Numbered from the stretch's first letter, positions 18,470-27,057 are shown. The stretch: DNA of 64,000 nt from Ruminiclostridium sp. (GCA_017635675.1 JAGBLA010000123.1:53955-117954); one strand, 5' to 3'. Notes: generated by a model from the letters alone, not told the origin. Made by a program: numbers and translations.

Positions 18470-19531
18470 TTACACTCTTATAGCATTGGTAGTTTCCTTG
18501 TCGAAGAAATGCTTCTTCTTGAAGGATACCTTTACCGTATCGCCCTGTTTGTATGTACACCAGTCGCGGAATTTGCAGGTTATCTTGTGTTTGCCCGCAT
18601 TTCCGTTCACCAGCGTGTTCAGACCAAGGTTCTCGTTTGAGAATACGTTCACGGGTATCTCGCCGCCCTCTGTAACGTCCTCCGGGCGGACACCCATAGT
18701 CACCGTCTTACCCTCGTACCCGGCGAGTGTGCGTTTGTCTTCATCGGTCAGCTCAACTGTGAAGTCCTCGCATACAGCCTTGCCGTCCTGCACGGTCACA
18801 TCGAACAGGTTCATCGGCGGAAGTCCGATAAAGCTCGCCACGAACAGGTTCGCGGGTGTATCGTAAAGCTCCAGCGGAGTGCCTATCTGCTGAACGTGAC
18901 CCATTGACATACAAACGATCCTGTCCGCGAGGGTAAGAGCCTCGGTCTGGTCGTGGGTAACGTAGAGCATCGTAGCGTTGAGCCGCTTATGCAGCAGCAG
19001 TATCTCGCGCCGCGTGGCGCTTCGCAGCTTAGCGTCGAGGTTTGACAGCGGCTCGTCGAACAGGAATACCTTCGGCGTGCGCACGATAGCTCGCCCCATA
19101 GCGACTCTCTGACGCTGACCGCCCGAGAGCTGTCCCGGCTTTTTGTTGAGCTGGCTGGTAAGGTCGAGTATCTCCGCTGCCGCAAGCACCTTCTGGTGTA
19201 TAACGTTCTTGTTCTCCTTGCGCAGCATCATAGAGAACGCCATGTTCTCGTATATCGTCATGTGACCGTACAGGGCATAGTTCTGGAATACCATTGCTAT
19301 ATCTCTGTCCTTCGGCGGCATCTGGGTGACGTCCTTGCCGTCTATGATAAGATTTCCGGAGGAGATATCCTCAAGTCCCGCGACCATGCGGAGTGTAGTG
19401 GACTTTCCGCAGCCGGACGGCCCTACGAGAACGATAAGCTCACCGTCCCTGACATCGAGGTTAAAGTCGTGAACTGCTTTTACCTTGTTGTCATAGACCT
19501 TTTCAAGATGTTGTAATTTAAGATCGCTCAT
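18470..19531 (-). CDS. MsmK/UgpC-type sugar ABC transporter ATPase (copy 2)
   Basis: A 353-aa CUT1-group ATPase: Walker A at 37-45 (GPSGCGKST), then signature LSGGQRQRV, Walker B (FLFDEPLSNLD), the switch His in YVTHDQTEA and a C-terminal TOBE-type domain (about 235-353). It is clearly a different gene from the copy at 6386-7489. Its ATG overlaps the stop of the upstream membrane protein by one base (TAATG), and two 4-TM genes lie on each side, so its protein is probably made in fixed ratio with them. It is the best candidate to energise the LplB/YtcP permeases of this operon. Confidence 0.93.
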   Translation of the reverse strand: MSDLKLQHLEKVYDNKVKAVHDFNLDVRDGELIVLVGPSGCGKSTTLRMVAGLEDISSGNLIIDGKDVTQMPPKDRDIAMVFQNYALYGHMTIYENMAFSMMLRKENKNVIHQKVLAAAEILDLTSQLNKKPGQLSGGQRQRVAMGRAIVRTPKVFLFDEPLSNLDAKLRSATRREILLLHKRLNATMLYVTHDQTEALTLADRIVCMSMGHVQQIGTPLELYDTPANLFVASFIGLPPMNLFDVTVQDGKAVCEDFTVELTDEDKRTLAGYEGKTVTMGVRPEDVTEGGEIPVNVFSNENLGLNTLVNGNAGKHKITCKFRDWCTYKQGDTVKVSFKKKHFFDKETTNAIRV

Positions 19532-20037
19532 TATTTAGCCTCTCTTGCTTTATTTTCCAGCTCTGCACGATAGCTGTTAAGAGTTGAAGTCTTGATTATC
19601 CCGGTAACGCCCGCGAGAACGAGCAGCACGGCGGATATGCCGAGGCACGCTGCCACAAATGTGAACTGTCCGCCTGCCATGACCGTAGGAGATTCGGCAT
19701 CAAGCACGGGATTCGGAGTGTTCAGCGCCTCCAGCGGCAGATAGAATATACGCGCCGCCTGTAATACTCCGAGAACGATAGAAACGAAACAGTAGCCAAG
19801 CTTATAATTCTTCACGCCCTCGGACGAAAGGAACGCCGCAAGCATGAAGACAAGGTTATAAACCACGGACGCTCCTATGAGGAGCGTGTAGTAATAGCTG
19901 CCTACATCGGATCTGTAAATGCTAACAAAGTAAAGCGCATTGGCAACGATCGAAAGAATGATCAGATTTGCGGAGAGCTTGTTTTTGGTAAATCTCAGAC
20001 GATCCTTCTTGATCAGAGCTTCATTTATCTCAGCCAT
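19531..20037 (-). CDS. four-TM membrane protein, unrecognised (MP2)
   Basis: An unrecognised membrane protein of 168 aa. The ATG at 20037 is chosen because GGAAAGGAAG sits just upstream; a longer GTG-initiated frame from 20067 has no such site. TM segments are at about 22-43, 48-66, 77-95 and 122-145. Between TM3 and TM4 is an outside loop rich in Pro and Asn. The N-terminal 20 residues are charged. It overlaps the upstream MP1 stop by 8 bases and the downstream ATPase start by 1 base, implying translational coupling of all three. Confidence 0.8.
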   Translation of the reverse strand: MAEINEALIKKDRLRFTKNKLSANLIILSIVANALYFVSIYRSDVGSYYYTLLIGASVVYNLVFMLAAFLSSEGVKNYKLGYCFVSIVLGVLQAARIFYLPLEALNTPNPVLDAESPTVMAGGQFTFVAACLGISAVLLVLAGVTGIIKTSTLNSYRAELENKAREAK

Positions 20038-20635
20038 TTTGAACTTCCTTTCCGCTTCCGACAGCACTCTGTTCCGCCTTCATCACCACATTCTTGAAAA
20101 TGCAGTTGACGATAAGCAGGGCAGCCGTCAGCAACAGTATTCCTATCACAAAGTAGCAGATGTCGAACCAGAATGTGTCATCGGGTCCGATGTAAAGTGT
20201 ACCCCAGTCCTTTGAGAACGCTTCGAGAGCTTCAAAATCGACGCTCGTTCTGAACTGCTCCTTATAGCTGTTGAGCTGTGGTATGCACCATACCGACGCT
20301 GCTACAGCGGCAGCCGCGGAAAGCCCCGTAGCTATGTAATTTCCGATATAGTATTTTCTTCTGGAATGTGTGTTCGTCAGAAACAGTACAACATTTATGA
20401 GGATAAGCCCGATACTCACCTTTGTGAATGCGGAATTGAAACCGAACATCTCATAATATACGGTAGCGCCGGGTACGGAAGAGTACTCCCACTCGGTGCC
20501 TGGGTACATGACCGCTTTGGAAAGCGCGTCGTACAGATCGGTGGAGAGCCCGAGCGCGCTTACGAACATAAGTGCGGAAGCCACGAGCGAAGCCATACAT
20601 ACGATCTTTTGCATTAGCATCTGTTTCTTATACAT
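20030..20635 (-). CDS. four-TM membrane protein, unrecognised (MP1)
   Basis: An unrecognised 201-aa protein. TM segments are at about 9-31, 68-90, 97-118 and 150-172, with two larger outside loops (about 35-67 and 119-149) rich in aromatic and acidic residues, and a short basic cytoplasmic loop (HSRRKYY). AAGGAAGG precedes the ATG. It is the first gene after the binding-lipoprotein gene, separated by 172 bp that hold two hairpins. The large outside loops would be suited to contact a binding protein or substrate; this is inference. Confidence 0.8.
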   Translation of the reverse strand: MYKKQMLMQKIVCMASLVASALMFVSALGLSTDLYDALSKAVMYPGTEWEYSSVPGATVYYEMFGFNSAFTKVSIGLILINVVLFLTNTHSRRKYYIGNYIATGLSAAAAVAASVWCIPQLNSYKEQFRTSVDFEALEAFSKDWGTLYIGPDDTFWFDICYFVIGILLLTAALLIVNCIFKNVVMKAEQSAVGSGKEVQNG

Positions 20636-20686
20636 AACAACCTTCCTTTATGGTTTTATTTTGAAGAGAAGAGTGCTGATTCTCCG

Positions 20687-20720
20687 TCAGAATACAGATG
20701 ACGTATCATCTGTACTCTGA
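20687..20720 (-). promoter_or_regulatory. 15-bp inverted repeat hairpin after the binding-protein gene
   Basis: The arms 20687-20701 and 20706-20720 pair over 15 positions with one mismatch (a G-U type pair in one orientation) around a CGTA loop. There is no U-tract. It lies about 90 nt after the stop of the solute-binding lipoprotein gene within the operon. Such structures often stabilise the upstream message against 3' decay, or reduce readthrough so that binding protein exceeds the later gene products. Which of these applies is inference. Confidence 0.55.
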
Positions 20721-20739
20721 CCGGGAACCGGCATTATGC

Positions 20740-20765
20740 GGGGAAGGGATAAGTCTCTCTTCCCC
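20740..20765 (-). promoter_or_regulatory. second hairpin after the binding-protein gene
   Basis: GGGGAAG (20740-20746) pairs with CTTCCCC (20759-20765) across a 12-nt loop, nearer the end of the binding-protein gene than the 34-nt hairpin. No U-run follows on the minus strand. Together the two form a structured 3' segment in the 172-bp gap. Confidence 0.45.
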
Positions 20766-20807
20766 GTCATAACACTTGTTCACCGTTCAGAACTTTGAAC
20801 GTGCAAA

Positions 20808-23069
20808 TTAGCCGTTAATGCTCTTGTAGAATGTGAGGAGTCTCTTCCATGCCTCGTTTCTGCGTGCGAGGTATGTTGTGCCGCCCCAGCCGCCGTCAGC
20901 AACGGACTTGGAAACCTTGTCTGCTGTGGAAGCAGCGTCGGAACCGGACTCGCCTGTGAAGCCCTTTGCAATGATGTCAACGAAGAGGTTCATCTGATCC
21001 TTGCCTGAACCGAACTGACCGGAAGCGCTGAGAGCTGTGAGCTCGTTGATAGCGTTTGTTTCTGCAACTTCCTGCGGAAGAACGGTAGGAACGGAGGTGT
21101 ACCAGGAGTTGCTTGCGATAGCGAGCTCGGGGTGCTTGATAGTGCCGAGTGCGACTGCCTTTGAGATGTAGCCTGCGCCTTCCTTACCAACCTCGTGTGT
21201 GCACTGATACTCGAACGCCTGGCTCTTTACGAAGCTCAGAGTGGAGCCGATGTAGTAACGTGCGTAGTTGGTGTAGTTACCGTTCTGGAGAGCCCAGAGG
21301 TCTTCATAGGACTTGTCGGAGATAACGGGCCACTGCTTGCCGTTGAAGTCGAATGTTACGACATTGCCTGCATCGTCATGCTTAACGAATGCGTCGGGAC
21401 CGTAGGACATAAGTACCTGACCGTCGGGGCTGAAAGCATAGTCGATGAGCTTGAGGCAAGCGTTGAGCTTGTCGGTGTTGCCTGCGATACCTGCAACGGA
21501 GATAGCCCAACCGTCTGTCTTTACAGAACGCCAGGACTCAGTGAATCTCATGTACTTCTCTTCGCCGTCATTCCAGCGGGATACGGGGACCATAACTGCC
21601 ATGTACTTTTCGCCTGCTGCGTTGTCAAGAACGGTAGCGTTGTAAGCGGTCTGTGTCTGGTTGTAGTCATAGTGCATGAAACCGCTGTCATCAGCGAGGT
21701 ACTTTTCGGTCTTTACTTCTTCCGCATTGATGAATGCCTGGGAGATAAGACCCTCGGTAGCCATGTCATGCATCTTGGAGAGAGCCTCGTAAGTTGCAGT
21801 CTCGTTTCTTGCATCGCGGAGGTTGCCGTCTGTATCCACATAGAGGTAGTCAAGTCTGGACTCCATGCCGCGGATACCGAAGAGTGTGCCTGCGAAACGG
21901 AACATATCAACGCGTCTCTGGTTATTGTTGTCCTCACGTGTGTGGAGACCCTGTACGCTGTCTGTACCGTTGAGTGTCTGGGGGTTAGCAACTACGCAGC
22001 GGAGAAGAGCTACGAGCTCGTCAACATCCCAGGCTGCGTTCTGACCGATGAAGAGGTCAGCTCTGTTTGTGCCGTAGTAGCCGTTGTAAGTCTTGTCGAT
22101 ATACTCACGGAGCATATTGACAGCCGCAACGCCGTCCATGGAGCCTGCAGCGTTCATCTTGTCAACGATGTTGCCGTAAGCGTCATAATCCTTCTTGATA
22201 GTCTCGACAGCGGAGCCGTCAGCCTTTACAACATCAACATCGATAGAGCCGGAAGTAGGCATGAAGGGTGTGTAAACGGGAGCTGCTGTGGAGTTGCTCT
22301 TTTCTGCTGTGAATTCGCCTTCGCCGTTGAGGAGCTTCTCTACCCAGTCGGTTCTCATAAGGGGCATACGCTCGATATCATTTACACCGTCAAAGTAGGG
22401 CGAGAAGTAGATAGCGCCGGCGTTCGGGCCTGCTGCCGCACCTGTGATGGACAGACGGACGATGGGGTTAGCTTCCAGATAAGCCTTGAAGTTAGGCATT
22501 TCGTTGAGGTGCTCTGCGAGGTTCACGAGCTTGCCCTGCTGACCGTTCTCGGAGAGGAGGGTAGCTGTACCGCTGAGCATATCGATCTGGTCGAGCTGTG
22601 CGTCCCAGTATTTGTACTCGTTTGCTGCCGAGTTGCCCTGGTACTTGTCTTCGATCTTGATGTCGAGGAGCTTTTCAATTTCCTGCCATGTAGGCTTTAA
22701 GTCACCTGAGTTGTAGGTCTTGCCGTCCGCAAGAGTTATACCTTCGCCTGCAAGGTCAGCCGTGAAGCTCATACCGGTCTTGTCGCTGTTGTAGCCGCAC
22801 GCTGTACGCAGTGTTGTGCCGCTTGCGTAAGTGAGAGCATCGGCAGAGAGTGTCTCGGTGGGCTGTTCCTTTGTCTCGGCGGGAGCTGCGGGAGCCGCGT
22901 CGGTATTTGCCGCTGTGGTCGCTGCGGCAGCCGTAGTGGTGGTGGTAGCGCTGCTGCCGTTGTTGGACGAGTTATCGGTGGTATTACCGCCGCCGCCGCA
23001 TCCGGAAAGCACTGCTGTAACAGCCATAGCCGCTGACAGCATTAACGCTGTGATCTTCTTGTTCTTCAT
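20808..23069 (-). CDS. large extracellular sugar-binding lipoprotein of an ABC importer
   Basis: Substrate-binding protein anchored outside the membrane. It has a signal peptide with lipobox LSGC (Cys24 modified), then a Ser/Thr/Ala-rich linker (about 25-70), and a long family-1-type binding domain to residue 753. At 753 aa it is clearly larger than usual 450-550-aa CUT1 binding proteins, in line with LplA-type proteins that pair with LplB/YtcP permeases and bind oligosaccharides. AGAAGGAGG precedes the ATG. The permease genes lie directly upstream. The likely ligand is an oligogalacturonide or rhamnogalacturonan fragment, judged from the operon. Confidence 0.9.
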   Translation of the reverse strand: MKNKKITALMLSAAMAVTAVLSGCGGGGNTTDNSSNNGSSATTTTTAAAATTAANTDAAPAAPAETKEQPTETLSADALTYASGTTLRTACGYNSDKTGMSFTADLAGEGITLADGKTYNSGDLKPTWQEIEKLLDIKIEDKYQGNSAANEYKYWDAQLDQIDMLSGTATLLSENGQQGKLVNLAEHLNEMPNFKAYLEANPIVRLSITGAAAGPNAGAIYFSPYFDGVNDIERMPLMRTDWVEKLLNGEGEFTAEKSNSTAAPVYTPFMPTSGSIDVDVVKADGSAVETIKKDYDAYGNIVDKMNAAGSMDGVAAVNMLREYIDKTYNGYYGTNRADLFIGQNAAWDVDELVALLRCVVANPQTLNGTDSVQGLHTREDNNNQRRVDMFRFAGTLFGIRGMESRLDYLYVDTDGNLRDARNETATYEALSKMHDMATEGLISQAFINAEEVKTEKYLADDSGFMHYDYNQTQTAYNATVLDNAAGEKYMAVMVPVSRWNDGEEKYMRFTESWRSVKTDGWAISVAGIAGNTDKLNACLKLIDYAFSPDGQVLMSYGPDAFVKHDDAGNVVTFDFNGKQWPVISDKSYEDLWALQNGNYTNYARYYIGSTLSFVKSQAFEYQCTHEVGKEGAGYISKAVALGTIKHPELAIASNSWYTSVPTVLPQEVAETNAINELTALSASGQFGSGKDQMNLFVDIIAKGFTGESGSDAASTADKVSKSVADGGWGGTTYLARRNEAWKRLLTFYKSING

Positions 23070-23192
23070 TTTTATCCTCCTTCTGGATAAGTAAAAAGTT
23101 TGCTCAGGCTCATATTATTCCGGGCGGTGCCGGACACAGAGCCATATATATCAACCGCAGAGCATTTCTGTTTACTGCGTCTGACATCGTTT

Positions 23193-24089
23193 TTATTCCT
23201 TTACGCCGCCCATATTCACGCCTTTTGCGAAATACTTCTGGATAAAGGGGTAAATGACAAGTATCGGGATTATCGAGCACACGATGAGCGCGTAGATAAC
23301 GGAATCCGGCGCATAGCTGTGACTCATCTGCCAGTTCGTGGTGAGCTCGGGGTCGGAGTACTCCTCAAGTCTCAGTCTCAGGTAAACCTGGAGTGGCTGC
23401 TCATTGGTGTTTGAGATCATCTGTCTTGCCCAGAAGTATCCGTTCCAGCGGGATATTCCGAAGAACAGAGCCACGGTGGCAAGTATGGATTTGCTCATTG
23501 GCAGGTAAACGCGCCAAAGCACCTGCATCTCGGTAGCGCCGTCCACGATAGCAGCCTCCTCGATCTCGGAAGGCACGTTCTCAAAGGAGTTGCGCAGGAG
23601 TATGATGTTCATCGCCTGCATACCCATAGCGATAACGACGAGCCATTTGTCGTCCATTATGCCCATGCCCTGGAAAGCGCGCTTGGTAGCCAGATAGTTG
23701 AGATACTGGGGTACCATACCTGCGCTGAACCACATGGTGAACACGAGGAAGAAGTTAAAGCCCTTGCGGAACATAAGGCGCTTTTTGGAGAGCGCGTATG
23801 CGCCGAACACGGAAAGCATCATCTCCCATATCGTACCATAGAAGGTAAGGAACAGGGTGTTGGTGTATGAGTTCCAGAATACGTTGTCGTTGAACACGTC
23901 CTTGAACGCGTCGAACTGGATATTCTTCGGGAAGAGGACGATCGTGGAGTCTCTTACCTCCTCATATCCGCTTATAGCCGAAGAAATTGTGTAGATGAAC
24001 GGGTACAGACAGCCGATGGCAAACATTGTCAGCAGCAGATAGCTTATCAGCTTGAAGATAAGCTCCGAAACCTCAAGTTTTCTTTTCAT
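23193..24089 (-). CDS. YtcP-type sugar ABC permease
   Basis: Inner-membrane permease of the CUT1 importer, 298 aa, six TM segments. The conserved EAA loop that docks with the ATPase is at about residues 187-206 (EEAAIVDGATEMQVLWRV). It starts 12 bp after the LplB-like gene. The protein ends in the basic, soluble tail typical of YtcP. A 123-bp gap, in which I see no convincing promoter, separates it from the binding-protein gene. Confidence 0.94.
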   Translation of the reverse strand: MKRKLEVSELIFKLISYLLLTMFAIGCLYPFIYTISSAISGYEEVRDSTIVLFPKNIQFDAFKDVFNDNVFWNSYTNTLFLTFYGTIWEMMLSVFGAYALSKKRLMFRKGFNFFLVFTMWFSAGMVPQYLNYLATKRAFQGMGIMDDKWLVVIAMGMQAMNIILLRNSFENVPSEIEEAAIVDGATEMQVLWRVYLPMSKSILATVALFFGISRWNGYFWARQMISNTNEQPLQVYLRLRLEEYSDPELTTNWQMSHSYAPDSVIYALIVCSIIPILVIYPFIQKYFAKGVNMGGVKE

Positions 24090-24101
24090 AGAACGACCTC
24101 T

Positions 24102-25166
24102 TTAATAAAGTGATACATCCGACGCTTTTCGCGCTATGGTGTTTGCACCGATGACGAGCAGCATTCCGATGATGTTATTCATCATTTCCGCGGCTGACGC
24201 AAGTCCTTTGAGCGACCCTGCGATACCGTTCCTCTGTGCGAACGTCGAAACAACGTCGGCAGTCACATAGGTGTTGGGGTTGTAAAGCAGCAGGACTTTC
24301 TCATAGCCGATGTTCAGCAGCGAGCCTATCCTCGTTATCAGCATTATGACGATAGTTGACAGGATAGCCGGTAAAACGACATACCGCATCTGCGCCATTT
24401 TGCCCGCGCCGTCTATCTGCGCCGCCTCATAGCTCGTAGGCGATATCGCGATGACCGCCGCGAAGAATACGATACTGTCGTAGCCTGCGCTCTCCCAGAT
24501 GCCGCTTATCTGATAGATAGCACGGAAGAACGACGGATTGTTCAGCATACCCGCGTAAGCCGTCTCGTTGGAGATAAGTCCGAGGTTGGCAAGGAGCTGG
24601 GAGATGACGCCGGGCTGCATACCCGATGTATCGGAGCCCTGCTTCACGAGCATGAGCACGAGAGAGGTCATAACGACCGTTGACATGAATTTCGGGAGGT
24701 ATGTAAGCACTTGGTAGATGCTTCTCGCAATGTTCGAGCGTATTTCATTGAAGAACAGCGCGATTATGATAGGCACAGGGAAACCGAACACAAGTCCGTA
24801 GAAACTCAGCAGGAACGTGTTTCTGAAGGCTCTCCAGAACTGTGCGGAAAGCTCGGCGTTGCCGACACCCGTAAGAAGCGTCCTGAAGTACGAGAAACCG
24901 GAGTAGTACTGATCTGCCACAGCTTTTGCGTCCTCTGTCAGCTTGAAACTGCCCAGCAGCTCGTACATCGGGAAGTATCTCCATAAGAGAAATACCAGGA
25001 TCATAGGAACGAGCATAAGGTATAGCCGCCAGTCCTTTATGACCGTGCGGAAAACGTTGAGCCAGTGGTGCTTTTCAACGTCGTCCCTTACTGTCTGTTC
25101 GGGGTTTTCGATGTAGGTGCCGCTCTCTTCATCAAATATCAGAAAGTCGGTAGCTTTCACATTCAT
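24102..25166 (-). CDS. LplB-type sugar ABC permease
   Basis: Partner permease of the CUT1 importer, 354 aa. A charged N-terminal cytoplasmic region of about 45 residues precedes six TM segments. The EAA loop is EAAQIDGAGKMAQM (about residue 246 on). AAGGAGG lies just before the ATG. It is 47 bp downstream of the ECF-S-like gene, with no promoter seen in between. Together with YtcP, the 753-aa lipoprotein and an MsmK-type ATPase it makes a complete importer for pectic oligosaccharides. Confidence 0.93.
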   Translation of the reverse strand: MNVKATDFLIFDEESGTYIENPEQTVRDDVEKHHWLNVFRTVIKDWRLYLMLVPMILVFLLWRYFPMYELLGSFKLTEDAKAVADQYYSGFSYFRTLLTGVGNAELSAQFWRAFRNTFLLSFYGLVFGFPVPIIIALFFNEIRSNIARSIYQVLTYLPKFMSTVVMTSLVLMLVKQGSDTSGMQPGVISQLLANLGLISNETAYAGMLNNPSFFRAIYQISGIWESAGYDSIVFFAAVIAISPTSYEAAQIDGAGKMAQMRYVVLPAILSTIVIMLITRIGSLLNIGYEKVLLLYNPNTYVTADVVSTFAQRNGIAGSLKGLASAAEMMNNIIGMLLVIGANTIARKASDVSLY

Positions 25167-25213
25167 TTGGAAGATCCTCCTTAAATCTTATTCAACGGGC
25201 AATGCCTTTAATT

Positions 25214-25819
25214 TCAATAGTTTCCGGGATCCTCACCGTATTCGGCTTCGGCTTCCCTGCGTTTCTGCTCCGCCTGTATGCGCAGCAGGTATGTTTTCTG
25301 ATCCTCAAATACTCCGTCGAGCCGCCGCGTGAGCTGCACCACCAGTATCGCGAATATCAGCGACAGGGAATCGGAGGCGAAAAATCCGAAGATATTCCCT
25401 GCGGTGCCGCCGAAGATCAGTGCCACAAGCCAGCGCCCGACCTGTTCGGCGCAGAATGCAGTCAGCGTGAAAAGCGCTGTGAACAGCACTTTTGACCGCA
25501 CCTTCTCCTTGCCGAGAAATCTGAACCAGAGCAAAGCGATAAGCGCCGCGCAGTTTCCGACGCAGTATATCACGTACTGCTCGGTGCTCGCGCCCGAGGC
25601 TATGCACATCGCAAGCCCCCCCGCGACCGCGTGTATGGCGGCGAACCCGCCCCAGCGCATCATTACTATGCACACTATGGTGATCGTCGGTGACAGCACG
25701 TAAAGCTCACCGGGGAACCAGAACTTTGCCGCAGTTACGATGACCGCCTCGGCAGCGGCAAGAATGACGAGCATTATAGTAAGGTCTATGGCTCTGTACT
25801 GCCTGAATGATATGTTCAT
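25214..25819 (-). CDS. ECF-S-like integral membrane protein
   Basis: A 201-aa protein with about five to six TM segments and a charged C-terminal tail (about 168-201, possible coiled coil). The central part (SPTITIVCIVMMRWGGFAA followed by YVIYCVGN) resembles substrate-specificity (S) components of ECF vitamin/cofactor importers; I assign this with limited certainty. Its ATG overlaps the oxidoreductase stop (ATGA), so the two are translationally coupled. No ECF A/A'/T genes are nearby, so a shared energising module would be needed. Its role in a pectin operon is unexplained. Confidence 0.6.
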   Translation of the reverse strand: MNISFRQYRAIDLTIMLVILAAAEAVIVTAAKFWFPGELYVLSPTITIVCIVMMRWGGFAAIHAVAGGLAMCIASGASTEQYVIYCVGNCAALIALLWFRFLGKEKVRSKVLFTALFTLTAFCAEQVGRWLVALIFGGTAGNIFGFFASDSLSLIFAILVVQLTRRLDGVFEDQKTYLLRIQAEQKRREAEAEYGEDPGNY

Positions 25820-27057
25820 TGGTCAGCCGCGCCTTGTTCCGTGAGGCTTTGCAGGTACTCGTCCATGGTATTTGCCACCTGCTTGGAGTAATTCACGGCT
25901 TCCACCACCGTTCTTGCTCCGAGCACCACATCGCCCGCGGCGAATATGCCGTCTCTTGTGGTCTCGCCGTAGGTGTTCGTGACCAGAAGCCCCTTATCCG
26001 TGATGTCGAGACCCGTGGTAGAGGAGACTATCCTGTTTCTCGGTCCCTGGGACACGGCGATTATCGTCGAGGTAGCGGGGTAAAGTTTTTCGGAGCCCTC
26101 CACGCGTACCCGCTTGCCTTCGCTGTTCTTTTCGCTCTTAATGAAGACTGTGCCGTCCTCTCTTATTTCAATGGGTTCCACACCGGTGACGAATTCCACG
26201 CCGTCAAACTTTGCGTATTCTATCTCACTGATGTTGGCTGCCATGTTCTCCGACCGTGAGAACACCGTGACTTTCTTACAGCCGTGTCTCAGCGCTGTTC
26301 TCGCCACGTCCATAGCGGAGTTTCCCGCTCCGATGATGTTAAGGCTGTCTCCGAGGGCGTAAACGTCGGGATTGGTGAGGTAATTTATGGCAAAATGCAC
26401 ATTTCCGAGGCTCTCGCCCTTGATATGCAGCGTGTTCGGTCTCCAGACGCCGGTCCCGATAAAGACGGCACGGTAGCCGTCGCGGAACAGGTCATCGACC
26501 GTTATCGTTATGCCTATCGAGGTGTTTGGGCGTATCCTTATGCCGAGCGAGAGAAGATATTTCTTGTATCTTTCGATGAAGGACTTCGGAAGTCTGAACT
26601 CCGGGATACCGTACCGCAGGACGCCGCCTATCTTTTCGCGGGACTCGAAAATAGTTATATCGTAGCCTTTGCGGGCAAGGAGTATCGCAATAGTTATGCC
26701 CGCGGGACCGCCGCCGATGACAGCGACGCGCATACCTTTCTTTTCGATATCACCCGCTTCGAGCTTGTCGAAGTAATTGTCACTTATGTAGTTTTCTATG
26801 CTGCTGAAATGGACGGGCGTGCTCTTTCTGCCGAGAACGCAGTGTCCCTCGCACTGATTGTCGTGGTTGCAGATAAGGGAGCAGATGACGCTTAACGGGT
26901 TGTTCTCGAACAGCATCGCGCCCGCCTTGTCAATATCTCCCTCAAGGAACGTGTGGATAACCTCCGGGATACGGGTGCTTATCGGGCAGCCCTCGACGCA
27001 CATTGGTTTTTTGCAGTTAAGGCATCTTCGTGCCTCGGTGATAATATTAAATGCCAT
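25816..27057 (-). CDS. GltD-like FAD/NAD(P) oxidoreductase with N-terminal Fe-S domain
   Basis: A 413-aa protein of the glutamate synthase small subunit/dihydropyrimidine dehydrogenase N-terminal type. The N-terminal helical domain carries two Cys clusters (Cys12, Cys15, Cys20, Cys24, and the later C-x4-C-x6-C-x3-C set) expected to hold 4Fe-4S centres. It is followed by an FAD-binding GGGPAG motif (about 108-113) and an NAD(P)-binding GAGNSAMD motif (about 242). It transfers electrons from NAD(P)H through FAD to Fe-S centres. No GltB or other catalytic partner is adjacent, so the acceptor is unknown. It is the first gene after the promoter and operator at 27.09-27.17 kb. Confidence 0.88.
   Translation of the reverse strand: MAFNIITEARRCLNCKKPMCVEGCPISTRIPEVIHTFLEGDIDKAGAMLFENNPLSVICSLICNHDNQCEGHCVLGRKSTPVHFSSIENYISDNYFDKLEAGDIEKKGMRVAVIGGGPAGITIAILLARKGYDITIFESREKIGGVLRYGIPEFRLPKSFIERYKKYLLSLGIRIRPNTSIGITITVDDLFRDGYRAVFIGTGVWRPNTLHIKGESLGNVHFAINYLTNPDVYALGDSLNIIGAGNSAMDVARTALRHGCKKVTVFSRSENMAANISEIEYAKFDGVEFVTGVEPIEIREDGTVFIKSEKNSEGKRVRVEGSEKLYPATSTIIAVSQGPRNRIVSSTTGLDITDKGLLVTNTYGETTRDGIFAAGDVVLGARTVVEAVNYSKQVANTMDEYLQSLTEQGAADQ

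Noticed and set aside
21195-22700. A 501-codon open frame on the plus strand opposite the binding lipoprotein gene
   Set aside because: It lies fully inside a well-supported minus-strand gene with signal peptide and lipobox. Its composition (long Val/Leu/Cys runs) is the mirror of that gene's codon usage, and it has no ribosome site.
23070-23192. Internal promoter before the binding-protein gene
   Set aside because: Only weak TTGATA-like sequence without a matching -10 at a proper distance was seen.
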